From Caldilineaceae bacterium (GTDB taxonomy: Bacteria; Chloroflexota; Anaerolineae; Caldilineales; Caldilineaceae), in contig JAPPKT010000186.1 of assembly GCA_028819675.1 (NCBI GenBank), positions 1-10,834 of the forward strand: a DNA stretch of 10,834 nt, written 5' to 3'. Position 1 is the first letter of the stretch; each line of letters opens with the position of its first letter. The notes under the pieces are model-generated. The model did no database searches. It saw only the letters and a list, made by a program, of their open reading frames with translations, and had not been told where the DNA came from. The position numbers and the translations under genes were made by a program. Below, in pieces: positions 1 through 7,471 of the stretch.

Positions 1-207
1 TTGTGCCTGCCCTCGCACCCTCCCCAACTGACGGACTCCACCGTACGGCCAGGCCTGGCGCCCGCACTGCGTTTCGCTCAAAGACGGCAAGCAACGCCAG
101 CCGCCGCTGGCACTGATCCCTGCCAGAATGTTCCCACCCCAACTCTGGGATGCACCCGTCGAGGGGGCCAGGGCAAACGCATCTAAGTCAGGATGCCGGA
201 ATCGCCC

Positions 208-241
208 GCGCAGGGCGACCACAAGGGGTACCTACTCGATT
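208..241. repeat. REP-like palindromic repeat, copy 1
   Basis: Contains the core CCACAAGGGG (219-228) followed by TACC and TACTCGA. The left side GGGCGACC and the right side GGGGTACC look like decayed arms of a hairpin. The same core occurs at 688-697. From memory, intergenic elements of the type 'GGGCGACCACAAGGGTCGCCCCTAC' are dispersed in many environmental bacterial genomes; this is recollection, not a search result. Confidence 0.4.
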
Positions 242-439
242 CAAGCACCCTTACAAGGACTTGAACCAATTCAATGCCATTTTTCTGGGTCAGGTCAGTC
301 TACGTCGATCCAAGGCAGGGCGCCTCTTTCTTCCTTTTGGACTTCAGTCACGCCTTCTCAGACGTTTCTCCCATCCGATTCTGGCGGCCTCACAAGGTCG
401 GTCCCGGTTCGTTTCAACTGTCATGGGTTCGGGCAGGTC

Positions 440-479
440 AAGTCGAGTTAAGTAGTGGCAAGTAGTGGTAAGTCGTGGG
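440..479. repeat. 10-bp-period tandem repeat, four units
   Basis: Four consecutive 10-base units start at 440, 450, 460 and 470: AAGTCGAGTT, AAGTAGTGGC, AAGTAGTGGT and AAGTCGTGGG. The middle two differ only at the last base. The period is close to one helical turn. No gene lies nearby to regulate, so this may simply be a short slippage tract. Confidence 0.6.
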
Positions 480-495
480 AATCTCTTTTTTTTTG

Positions 496-511
496 ACTCA
501 AGTGCTTGAGT
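496..511. repeat. 16-bp palindrome ACTCAAG-TG-CTTGAGT
   Basis: Two perfect 7-base arms are separated by TG. It directly follows a run of nine T at 486-494. Because the T run precedes rather than follows the hairpin on the + strand, and reads as A after the hairpin on the minus strand, it does not have intrinsic terminator geometry on either strand. It could be a protein binding site. Confidence 0.5.
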
Positions 512-680
512 TCGCAGACGTTTCCTCGCCGTTCTTGATATGTATCGGTAGATGAGGTATGAGCAACTCACAGACTTACAGCGGCCCTCCTTCGACTTCC
601 GACTTTCTTCTGGCGAGAGCCACGGCCCCTAAGGGTCGGAGCACGCGCATCTGAATTCAGAGGCAATTATAGCATATGAA

Positions 681-714
681 CGGCGCCCACAAGGGGACCC
701 CTACCCGAATGAGC
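681..714. repeat. REP-like palindromic repeat, copy 2
   Basis: Contains CCACAAGGGG (688-697), the same core as copy 1, followed by ACCCCTACCCGA. AGGGGACCCCT (692-702) is itself a perfect palindrome with 5-base arms around a central A. A more diverged third copy may sit at 841-866 (CACAAAGGCGCC, then a CCCC-rich tract). Resemblance to dispersed intergenic elements is from memory. Confidence 0.4.
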
Positions 715-1146
715 CAGGGCCCACGCTTCTAACTCTGAGATAACCTTCTGGAGATTGACCGTTTTACAGCTGGCCCGTTTGCATCCTGCCGCGATGCCGA
801 TGTTCGAGCTTCTTTCGTTATGCAGAAGGTTGAGAAGTATTGGGCACAAAGGCGCCTCCCCCACGGGTCAACTGGAAATCCCTGCCAATCCGTGCGAAGA
901 GTATGTCACTCCTCTCTCACTTAAATCCAGTCTCTTTGGACTCGGCGCATTCCATTAGGACGTCGCAAAGGTCAGTGCCTAATCGCACCGTCCCTTCCTT
1001 GCCATTTCCATTGCGCGCACTCTGGCCCTGTGTGATAATTTCTGTGGTTGCGTTTGCCCTTCCCTTTTCACACGCATAGGACGAGCTGCGGCGGACCGGC
1101 CCTTTCGTCAGCCTCTACGCCCACCACACTGTACGACCATCAGTTC

Positions 1147-2451
1147 ATGTACCTGCGCTTTACTCGATTCCTCCTGCCTCTGGTCCTGACAATCCTCATC
1201 TTTGAGTTCGGCGCGCAGAGTATCAACGCAGGGATGGCGCGTATGCCCGACGCCATCCGCGTACTGGCCGCCTTTGGACTGGCCTGGGGTCTGGTTACGT
1301 CTCTGTCCAGCCCACTGGCGCAACTTCGCTATGCCGGGATGGTATTGGTGGAGGACAAGCGAGACTTCTGGCGGGGCTTGAACTATGTAAGCGGCCTGGC
1401 GCTGATCATGGTGGCGGTACAGTGGCTTCTCGGCGGCACGTCAATCAGCCGCCATCTGCTCGAAGGCCTGCACGCTGTTGACGCGGAGACAAGCGAGCGA
1501 GTACGCGTCATGATGTTGTCGCTGCTGCCGATGCCACTGCTGCGAGGTATAACACAACTCGGCATGGGCGTCCTGACCCGCGGCAAGCAGACCGGCAAAA
1601 TCAGCGTAGCCACAGCTTTGAGCGTTGCCGCCGGACTCGCGGCTGTCGTTGCTCTTCTCCAGGTCGACGCGATTCGAGCCCGGCCCATCTGGCTGCCGAT
1701 CCTCGTTCTCTACGCGTCAACGCTCACCGAGTCTTTCACAATTGTCTTCTATCTCTGGCGCTTCTTCGGCCGCCTCCCGGACGCGCTCGATCGTCCCCCG
1801 ATCACCTATGCTGCCTTCTTCCGCTTTACCTGGCCGATTGCGCTCATGAATTTCATGCAGGAATCCAGCCGCCCGCTCATCAACCTGTTCGTCGTGCGGG
1901 GCGCTTACGGCGCAGAAGCGATGGCGGCGCTGACCGTGGCTTATACGCTCGGACAGTGGACCTACCGCTGGCTGAACGAGCTGCGCGCGCTCGTACCCCC
2001 ATTCTACGCCGAGCTGCGATCCTTTCGGCCCTTTCTACGCTACGCCTACTGGTGCGGACTTGCTGCCACCGCCATCTGCCTACTGCTCTTCTGGACACCC
2101 CTGCGAACCGTCCTTTTGGAGCAGGTCATCGGAATAACGCCCGCCTTGGCTGAGCTCAGTCGAGTGCCCCTCCAGATCTATACGTTTTTCCCGTTCGTAG
2201 TCGTTCATCGCGCCCACTTTCATAGCATCGCCTTTATGGCGCGCGACACTCGACCTATGGCAGTTGGCGCGCCAATGCGTACCGGCGCTATTCTCATCGC
2301 CCTGCTGGTCCTGCCGCTGTTAGGAGTACAAGGCGCGACCCTCGGAGTGGCTGCGCTGCTTGCCGGCTTCACCTCCGAGACGGCGACACTCTGGTGGCTT
2401 ATCCTCGGGAAAAAACAGCTACGCGTCTGGCGCACTCGCCCGGCGGTGTGA
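1147..2451 (+). CDS. ANKH-like (progressive ankylosis) membrane transporter
   Basis: A 434-residue polytopic membrane protein with about 12 hydrophobic segments, starting at residues ~8-22 and ending at ~397-420. Compared from memory with animal ANKH (about 490 residues, MOP superfamily), similarity is collinear: RFLLPL near the N-terminus, FGAQSINAG (21-29), a KRD motif (71-73), SRPLINLFV (241-249), an LTVAYTLGQ...YRWLNELRA stretch (262-281), FWTP (315-318), FFPF with VVHRAH (347-357), and GVQGATLGV...LLAGF (393-408). Animal ANKH supports cellular efflux of ATP/pyrophosphate and citrate; the bacterial substrate is unknown, an organic or phosphorylated anion being a reasonable guess. The start is set at ATG 1147. 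A TTG 99 bases upstream is in frame, but would add a hydrophilic Pro/Thr-rich extension unlike the family; neither start has a clear Shine-Dalgarno. The gene converges on the enolase-family gene with 28 bases between the stops. Family call is strong, function inferred. Confidence 0.8.
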   Translation: MYLRFTRFLLPLVLTILIFEFGAQSINAGMARMPDAIRVLAAFGLAWGLVTSLSSPLAQLRYAGMVLVEDKRDFWRGLNYVSGLALIMVAVQWLLGGTSISRHLLEGLHAVDAETSERVRVMMLSLLPMPLLRGITQLGMGVLTRGKQTGKISVATALSVAAGLAAVVALLQVDAIRARPIWLPILVLYASTLTESFTIVFYLWRFFGRLPDALDRPPITYAAFFRFTWPIALMNFMQESSRPLINLFVVRGAYGAEAMAALTVAYTLGQWTYRWLNELRALVPPFYAELRSFRPFLRYAYWCGLAATAICLLLFWTPLRTVLLEQVIGITPALAELSRVPLQIYTFFPFVVVHRAHFHSIAFMARDTRPMAVGAPMRTGAILIALLVLPLLGVQGATLGVAALLAGFTSETATLWWLILGKKQLRVWRTRPAV

Positions 2452-2479
2452 GAAAACAGCTGTCCGGCAGGCCCCGCGA

Positions 2480-3592
2480 TCAGGAATAACGGGCCACCGC
2501 GTCCATATCCAACTCGATTCCCAGGCCCGGCCCGTCGGGAATCGGCAACATGCCTTCCTCGTCCAGTTGCCAACCGCCGGCTACGATCTCATCGATATAG
2601 GGTGAACCGGTCTTGTACTCCACCAGGTCGGTATCGGCGAGCGCCGAGGCCAGTTGCAGGTCGGCAGCAAGCCCCAGGGCAGTATTCCAACCGTGCGGAA
2701 TCATGCGTACGCCATTCTCTTGCGCCATCCAACCGATGCGGCGCTCCTCACTGATGCCGCCAACTTTGGCGACATCCGGCTGGACGATATCGAAGGCGCC
2801 CTGCTGTAGAAAGGGAATGAAGGACTGACGCCGCGTCAGGACCTCGCCGCCGGTAATGGGGACCGTCGTGTTTCGGCGCAGATGGATAAAGTCTTCCAGG
2901 TCATCGGGGCGCAGCGGCTCCTCGAACCAGTCCACGCCGTAGTCGGCCAGCATCCCAGCGCAACGCAGCGCCCACGTATAACGGCCCTGCCAGTGGGCGT
3001 CGCTGCCGCCGGCGTCCACCATCAACTGGTTGTCGTCCCCGACAACCTCGCGGGCGGTGGCCACGATCTCCTCATCCAGCTCGTCGCTGACGCGGCCGAA
3101 GGGACCCCAGCCCATCTTGAAGGCGCGGAAGCCCTGCTCCTTCCACATCTGCAGTTCGTCGCGCAGCGGGGCCGGCTGGTCCATCAGCAGAGAGGCATAG
3201 GGCCGGACCCTTTCCCGGTAACGCCCGCCGAGCAGGCGGCCGACCGGCTGTCCCGTGACCTTGCCCAGAATGTCCCACATCGCGATGTCAATTCCGCTGA
3301 TCGCGTGCGTGATGGTGCCGCCGCGTCCCATCCAAAACGTGTTCTGGTGCAGCCACTCACTCACCCTTTCCGGTTCGATCGCGGATTGACCGATAAGGAG
3401 CGGGCGCAGCACCTCCAACGCGGCCAGTACAAGCCCGTCGTTGGTGAAGACGGAACCGTAACCGGTGACGCCTTCATCCGTTTCGACAAAAATAAGCGTG
3501 TGGACGCAGTCTTCCTCCTTCAGCTCCTCGCTCCAGCCGCCCTCCGGCGTCGCGCCGCGCAGACCCGTCGCGCGTACCTCTGTGATCTTCAT
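2480..3592 (-). CDS. Mandelate racemase/muconate lactonizing (enolase superfamily) enzyme, probable acid-sugar dehydratase
   Basis: 370 residues, the usual length for the family. It has an N-terminal capping domain (about 1-125), then a TIM-type barrel. Visible active-site elements, in order, are K159 (in FKMGWGPFG), metal ligands D193 (VDAGGSD), E224 (FEEP) and E250 (TGGE), then D273 (QPDVAKVGG) and H300 (IPHGWNT). The D273/H300 pair at this spacing marks the mandelate racemase subgroup, whose members abstract the proton alpha to a carboxylate. The usual K-x-K motif here is K159-M-G161, lacking the second lysine, which favours a dehydratase of a sugar acid using the His-Asp dyad over a true racemase (inference). 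The substrate is unknown. The ATG overlaps the upstream gene's stop as ATGA, and GGAG lies five bases ahead (3598-3601), so translation is probably coupled. It is the last gene of a three-gene operon. Confidence 0.87.
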   Translation of the reverse strand: MKITEVRATGLRGATPEGGWSEELKEEDCVHTLIFVETDEGVTGYGSVFTNDGLVLAALEVLRPLLIGQSAIEPERVSEWLHQNTFWMGRGGTITHAISGIDIAMWDILGKVTGQPVGRLLGGRYRERVRPYASLLMDQPAPLRDELQMWKEQGFRAFKMGWGPFGRVSDELDEEIVATAREVVGDDNQLMVDAGGSDAHWQGRYTWALRCAGMLADYGVDWFEEPLRPDDLEDFIHLRRNTTVPITGGEVLTRRQSFIPFLQQGAFDIVQPDVAKVGGISEERRIGWMAQENGVRMIPHGWNTALGLAADLQLASALADTDLVEYKTGSPYIDEIVAGGWQLDEEGMLPIPDGPGLGIELDMDAVARYS

Positions 3593-4596
3593 CTCAGCTC
3601 CTCGTCGGTGTGTTGTGACTGCCGTTCGAGTTCTGCATAAATGTCGCCGATGCGTACCAGTTCAGCCGCGACGTTGAAGTATCCGGTATACCGGATGGTT
3701 TCGGGGCTGACATCATAGTGATAGTGGCCGGCCTGATTCAGGTTATCCATGTGGAAAAAGTGAGTGTGTTCCCCCGAATCCCGCAAGTGCAGGCGCCCGC
3801 CGGTGGGGTCCCCCGTCCAGAATACGGCGAAGCATAACAGGTCGGGCCCCATGTGCTCGTAGAACTGAAGAAAATCGGCAATGACTTGCTCGGAATCCGT
3901 GTCGTAGTACTGGTGGGCGATGCACTCGTAATCCGGCATGACGTGCGACCGTATCTGACCGGCCTCGATGACAAAGACGCCGCCCATCCCCACCTGCCGG
4001 GCTCCGGGAGGCGCGCCCTCCCCGCCAATTTCCGGATGGGCTTGCAGACTCTTGCGCAACGCCTGCGTGAAAGAGCGTTCGTTGCCGGTCCGCCTTTCCA
4101 CGCTGACCTTGAGCACAGGGCCCGGCCGGCCCTCCGACAGAAAGAGATTGGACAGTCCGCTGTGGCGCGTTGACGCATAGGGCTCAACAATGCACTCCTG
4201 CTGCGGCCCAACGCGGGCGACCTTGGACCTGTTGACCCCGCCCGCCTGCAACGTGGCGATCACCTCGCCGCAGTGTCCGTCCAACACGCCCGGAAAGGCC
4301 ATGCCCGCGCCAAAAACAGTGCCTCCGGCCTGGCCGCAGTCGCTCGCCATCTCCGCCATGTCGAAAGTGACGTGCCGGTATCTGGGATTGTGAGCGTACG
4401 GTTCGCCGCCCACCTCCAACAGAACAGTGGACCCGCACAAGCCGGGGCTGGCGCATCCTAGCGCACGCAGGTCGGGGCAATCGACCACTTCAATATCGAC
4501 ACTGGCGTAATTGGCCTGCAATCCTTCCCGAATGACTCGCCTCAATTCTTCCAGGGAAGGTGACCACAACGACGCTCTGCTCATCGCATCTATCAT
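3589..4596 (-). CDS. DUF1907/C11orf54-type putative zinc-dependent ester hydrolase
   Basis: 335 residues, close to human C11orf54 (PTD012, about 315). Similarity recalled from the human protein runs end to end: PSLEEL (13-18), VVDCPDL (37-43), GLCGS (52-56), VGGEPY (62-67), FGAGMAFPG (95-103), LSEGRPG (153-159), ERRTG (167-171), GMGGVFVI (203-210), HVMP (218-221) and TGYFNVAAELVRI (304-316). The zinc-binding His-x-His plus distal His is present as H277, H279 and H293 in EHTHFF...GHYHYD, with two more residues between the ligands than in the human protein. C11orf54 binds zinc and shows ester hydrolase activity on model substrates; the physiological substrate is not settled. An AGAGG (4607-4611) ten bases before the ATG supports this start over the in-frame ATG four codons later. 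The gene lies 44 bases after the ADP-ribosylglycohydrolase gene and overlaps the next gene by 4 bases. The protein is probably cytoplasmic, with no signal peptide. Confidence 0.88.
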   Translation of the reverse strand: MIDAMSRASLWSPSLEELRRVIREGLQANYASVDIEVVDCPDLRALGCASPGLCGSTVLLEVGGEPYAHNPRYRHVTFDMAEMASDCGQAGGTVFGAGMAFPGVLDGHCGEVIATLQAGGVNRSKVARVGPQQECIVEPYASTRHSGLSNLFLSEGRPGPVLKVSVERRTGNERSFTQALRKSLQAHPEIGGEGAPPGARQVGMGGVFVIEAGQIRSHVMPDYECIAHQYYDTDSEQVIADFLQFYEHMGPDLLCFAVFWTGDPTGGRLHLRDSGEHTHFFHMDNLNQAGHYHYDVSPETIRYTGYFNVAAELVRIGDIYAELERQSQHTDEELR

Positions 4597-4640
4597 AACT
4601 GTCCAGCCTCTTTTCCCTAAGGTCTCGATTCAGGCAAAAG

Positions 4641-5606
4641 TCAACCAGTCGGAGCAACCAGCTGCTCGGCAAGCTCCAGCGCATCCGCGGGCCAGAAGAC
4701 TTCAGGCCTGGGCTTACGCACGCCCGGCGTCCCTGCCTGCGGTCGGCAATTCTGAATCGTTTCGATCCACCGTTCGGGGATTGCTTCCCGTCCATAAACA
4801 GCACCCAGGAGCGCCCCGCAGATCGCCGCGTTGGTGTCGGTATCACCCCCCTGCATGATTGTGTCAACGATTCCCTCCTCCACACTTTCAGCGTGAAGAA
4901 GCTGCCAGAGGGCGTTTGGGAATGCAATGAGTACCCATCCCTGCTGATGGATGAATTCGTCTGGTGGAGATTCAGCAGCTTTGGCAACTGCCTTCCTCAA
5001 CCGGTTGTCGACGTCCATCTCCTCTGCCCAGCCCTCGATCGCCCTGTACAGGTCACTGGCGTCACATCCAGTTCGCACTGCTTGCGCGATAGCCATCGCG
5101 AAGAGCGCGTTGGCCTCCTTGCAGACCCGGTGGATGTGGGTGATGGTGGCGTCCTGCCGCGCCCATTCCGCCACCTGGTCCAACGCATAGTTGGCGCCGA
5201 ATATTCCCAGGGGACTGATTCGCATCATCGCCCCGTTGGCCTGGCTGCTCGAAATAGGACGGCCTCTCAGGCCGCCGAAAATGGCACTGCCTACGTCGAA
5301 GGGATCGGAATCCAACCAGTAAACGTAAGCCTTCTGCACATCATCTCGGTCGAACGTACCATTTGAAGCGAGCGATCGGGCCAGCAGCAGTGCCATCTCT
5401 GAATCATCTGTGGGCTGGCCGGCAATTGTATTGAAGGTGCCGCCGTCCGCCATGTCCCGCACACCGTCGGGATATCTGCTGCGTATCCTTTCCGGTGTCT
5501 GGAACTCCACCAGGCTCCCAAGAGAGTCCCCGATCAGCTGGCCGAGCAGGCAGCCCTGCGCCCTGGAAAGGACGCCAGAATTGGAATGGCTTCTGTCACT
5601 TGTCAT
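4641..5606 (-). CDS. ADP-ribosylglycohydrolase family protein (DraG/ARH type)
   Basis: 321 residues, typical for the family. The N-terminal GCLLGQLIGDSLGS (18-31), then T66-D67-D68-S69-E70, then N124-G125-AMMR, H157, and the C-terminal GGDTDTNAAICGALLGA (253-269) form the canonical binuclear metal site of DraG/ARH enzymes. The TDDS and DTDT motifs supply the aspartate and threonine ligands (Mg or Mn). Characterised members cleave the N- or O-glycosidic bond between ADP-ribose and a protein or small molecule; some relatives act on other glycosides. With an ester hydrolase and an acid-sugar enzyme as operon partners, a small-molecule substrate is as likely as protein de-ADP-ribosylation (inference). 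The start is supported by AGGGGAG (5614-5620), seven bases before the ATG. It is the first gene of the operon. Confidence 0.92.
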   Translation of the reverse strand: MTSDRSHSNSGVLSRAQGCLLGQLIGDSLGSLVEFQTPERIRSRYPDGVRDMADGGTFNTIAGQPTDDSEMALLLARSLASNGTFDRDDVQKAYVYWLDSDPFDVGSAIFGGLRGRPISSSQANGAMMRISPLGIFGANYALDQVAEWARQDATITHIHRVCKEANALFAMAIAQAVRTGCDASDLYRAIEGWAEEMDVDNRLRKAVAKAAESPPDEFIHQQGWVLIAFPNALWQLLHAESVEEGIVDTIMQGGDTDTNAAICGALLGAVYGREAIPERWIETIQNCRPQAGTPGVRKPRPEVFWPADALELAEQLVAPTG

Positions 5607-5627
5607 CTCGTCTCTCCCCTTAAAAGG

Positions 5628-5655
5628 ATTGTACCATTGTGCCTACACCTGCGAA
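5628..5655 (-). promoter_or_regulatory. Candidate sigma70-type promoter of the three-gene operon
   Basis: Read on the minus strand, TTCGCA (5655-5650), a 16-base spacer and TACAAT (5633-5628). The -10 is 5/6 and the -35 4/6 to consensus. Transcription would begin near 5621, just ahead of the AGGGGAG ribosome binding site, giving a very short leader. It supports separating this operon from the glycosyltransferase gene, whose stop is at 5698. Confidence 0.4.
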
Positions 5656-5697
5656 GCCCACCAGCTGTCCAAATGGCTGTAGTCGACGGTGACCGGA

Positions 5698-7308
5698 TCA
5701 ACGTCGGCGCGGCATGAGTTCGTAAATTGTGAAATTCCCTTCTTTGGCCCTCTGCACCAACTCCAACTCGCGGGCGGCCAGTTGAGGATGGAAGTTCCTC
5801 AACGGCTGCCAGGCAGGCGCGATGATGAACCTGGCGCTCCGCGGTCTCTTCGCGGCATCGTCCGCCAGCGCGACCGGGCTTGCAATCCAGCGCAAAGTGT
5901 AGTCTCTTGGATTCTCATACATATAGAATTGAAAGTGCCAACTCAGCGACTGGTGATACAGCACCGCCCCCGCCGGACTTTGACTGTCAAGCCAGGCAGA
6001 TGCCTCCCGCAGGCCGTCGTACGCGCCGTGATCGCTCCCTATCGGAAATTCCCCCCTGGCCGCCTGCACGCCGACCGGCAGCAAGAGCACAAGCCAGAGC
6101 CCGACAACTATCTGTCTCCACAGGCTGGAATCGGACGCCAGTATCCTCGCTCCCAGCCATCCGCAAAGAATGGCAAAAGCCGGCGCGAGCGGCAGGAGAT
6201 AGCGGTCCCAAACCGGAAGACTGAAAACAGCGTGGATGGCCAGGTACAAGCCGGCCCATCCGCAAAGAAGGACCACAAGCACTGAATTTCGCTTCGACTG
6301 CGCAAATCCTGTCCGCGGCACAAAGACCACCGCCAGCACAGTTGCAGCCGTCAGAACTATCCAGACGAAATTACTGGCCGTCAGATACCAGAGCAGGTCG
6401 GCGATGCGCACAACGCGGTCCGGCCACGCCTCCACCGAGAGCAGTTCAAGCGCACCATAGTTGCGCACGCCCAGGTCCCAGGGCGAAGGCGCTACGGCCC
6501 AACGCAGGCTGTCCCAATACAATATCGGCAGAACGGTAAGGGCCACCCCGCCGGCGACGCGCAGGCCCGCTGTCGCGATCGCCTTGACATTCGGGTTCCC
6601 CGCTATCAGGACTGCCAGTGTCAACGGCACAAAAAAGACCCCCTGCTGTTTGGTCATTACCGCCGCGCCCAGGCAAAGTCCAGCCAGGAAAGGGCGCGAG
6701 CTCTGTGCAGCGAAGAGCGAACAGACGCCCGCCAGCACCAGCAAAGGATCGGTGAACGCCGTCGGGCTATAGCTGATTGCAAACGGATTCAAAGTGAATA
6801 CGGTCGCTGCCACCACGCCCGCAGCCGGCGTCCATGCCCGTTTGGCGATCGCGGCGACGACCGGAATCGTGAGTACGCTAATGCCGATATTCAGCAGCCG
6901 CGCGCTGGCCTCCGTGGCGCCAAGAGCCTTTAGGCAGTAGGCAAGCAGCCAGATAAACAGCGGTGGTTTATCGATCCAATGTTCGAGAAACCGGGGATCA
7001 TCGTGGAGAAAGTTCAGCGCCCAGAAACTGTAGAGCGCTTCATCCTGGTGGAAGCGAAAGCGGTCCAGCATGACGAGACGCAGTCCAAATCCTAACAGAA
7101 TCAGGAAACACAGATAACTCTGATAGCGTGACAGTGCGCCAGGAGTGCTGGGCAACGAAATGCTTCTGAGCGATTGGGCGGCAGTCAGTTTCTCCGCGGC
7201 AGTGCGGTGCAACGTAGAATGCACGATTCCGAGGGTGTCGTTCGATCCTGCGGTAATTGGGATGCTGAAGCCTCGCGCCGAGGGGTGCTCAGGGCACCCG
7301 CACCGCAC
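5698..7308 (-). CDS. GT39/ArnT-like integral membrane glycosyltransferase (GT-C fold)
   Basis: 536 residues with a hydrophilic N-terminus of about 60 residues, then roughly a dozen membrane segments (first at ~63-82, last at ~398-414) and a soluble C-terminal domain of about 120 residues. HQDEA (87-91), in the first outer loop, carries the acidic pair D89-E90 expected of the catalytic site in GT-C/PMT-type enzymes. DKPPLFIW (113-120), ARLLN (136-140) and WDRYLLP (367-373) are also family hallmarks. Such enzymes move a sugar from a polyprenyl-phosphate donor to a lipid or protein acceptor on the outer face; the acceptor here cannot be told. The start is a GTG with GGAG (7315-7318) six bases ahead. 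A GTG at 7224 would shorten the protein by 28 residues but has no clear ribosome binding site. Its same-strand neighbours are 91 and 163 bases away, so co-transcription is uncertain. Confidence 0.85.
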   Translation of the reverse strand: MRCGCPEHPSARGFSIPITAGSNDTLGIVHSTLHRTAAEKLTAAQSLRSISLPSTPGALSRYQSYLCFLILLGFGLRLVMLDRFRFHQDEALYSFWALNFLHDDPRFLEHWIDKPPLFIWLLAYCLKALGATEASARLLNIGISVLTIPVVAAIAKRAWTPAAGVVAATVFTLNPFAISYSPTAFTDPLLVLAGVCSLFAAQSSRPFLAGLCLGAAVMTKQQGVFFVPLTLAVLIAGNPNVKAIATAGLRVAGGVALTVLPILYWDSLRWAVAPSPWDLGVRNYGALELLSVEAWPDRVVRIADLLWYLTASNFVWIVLTAATVLAVVFVPRTGFAQSKRNSVLVVLLCGWAGLYLAIHAVFSLPVWDRYLLPLAPAFAILCGWLGARILASDSSLWRQIVVGLWLVLLLPVGVQAARGEFPIGSDHGAYDGLREASAWLDSQSPAGAVLYHQSLSWHFQFYMYENPRDYTLRWIASPVALADDAAKRPRSARFIIAPAWQPLRNFHPQLAARELELVQRAKEGNFTIYELMPRRR

Positions 7309-7471
7309 ATTCTACTCCAAGGCAATTGGGGGTTCAAAAAAGACGAGGGTAAACCAGGGGGCCTTAGCGAACCAGCTGGCATCCTGCGAGCAAATGTCGG
7401 AGGGCTATAAGCACTTCCAGCCCAATGCACCGTCCAGATGCCAGAGCCGACCCTACCACATCTTTGCAGTA

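Larger units (their letters stand above)
1..1146. other. Gene-free region with small repeats
   Basis: No open reading frame here has a recognisable family, a good ribosome binding site or protein-like composition; the short ORFs on both strands are rich in Pro, Arg and Ser, as non-coding GC-rich DNA gives. The stretch holds three degenerate copies of a palindromic repeat (near 208-241, 681-714 and 841-866), a 10-bp-period tandem repeat (440-479), a run of nine T (486-494) followed by a 16-bp palindrome (496-511), and a 12-bp palindrome TCTGAATTCAGA (650-661). A weak sigma70-like promoter match on the + strand, TTGATA (535-540), 17-bp spacer, TATGAG (558-563), leads into nothing recognisable. 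An unrecognised small RNA or a decayed gene cannot be excluded. Confidence 0.6.

Noticed and set aside
1..186. 61-codon open frame from the window edge
   Set aside because: Composition is non-coding-like (Pro/Thr/Arg), there is no motif, and other frames are equally open.
240..300. tRNA on the minus strand (GGTTCAAGTCC resembles a T-arm)
   Set aside because: The bases flanking the TTCAAGT loop do not pair as a 5-bp stem, and no acceptor or anticodon arm was found.
486..511. Intrinsic terminator from T run and hairpin
   Set aside because: The T run precedes the hairpin on the + strand and becomes an A run after it on the minus strand, so neither strand has hairpin-then-U order.
1048..1146. 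N-terminal extension of the ANKH-like protein from TTG 1048
   Set aside because: It adds 33 residues unlike the family and lacks a ribosome binding site; ATG 1147 begins close to where ANKH similarity starts.
2452..2479. Bidirectional terminator between the convergent genes
   Set aside because: Only the 8-bp palindrome ACAGCTGT (2456-2463) is present, with no loop and no flanking T/A tracts.
2882..3640. 252-codon + strand open frame
   Set aside because: It is antisense to the enolase-family gene, whose catalytic motifs are intact; the frame is open through GC-rich codon bias.
4490..4987. 165-codon minus-strand open frame
   Set aside because: It overlaps the C11orf54-like and ADP-ribosylglycohydrolase genes in another frame, with no recognisable domain.
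5689..6285. 198-codon + strand open frame
   Set aside because: It is antisense to the glycosyltransferase C-terminal half, with no motif and basic/Pro-rich composition.
7330..7375. Terminator of the longer lipoprotein gene ending in six U (7341-7336)
   Set aside because: No stable GC-rich stem lies directly ahead of the U tract on the minus strand.
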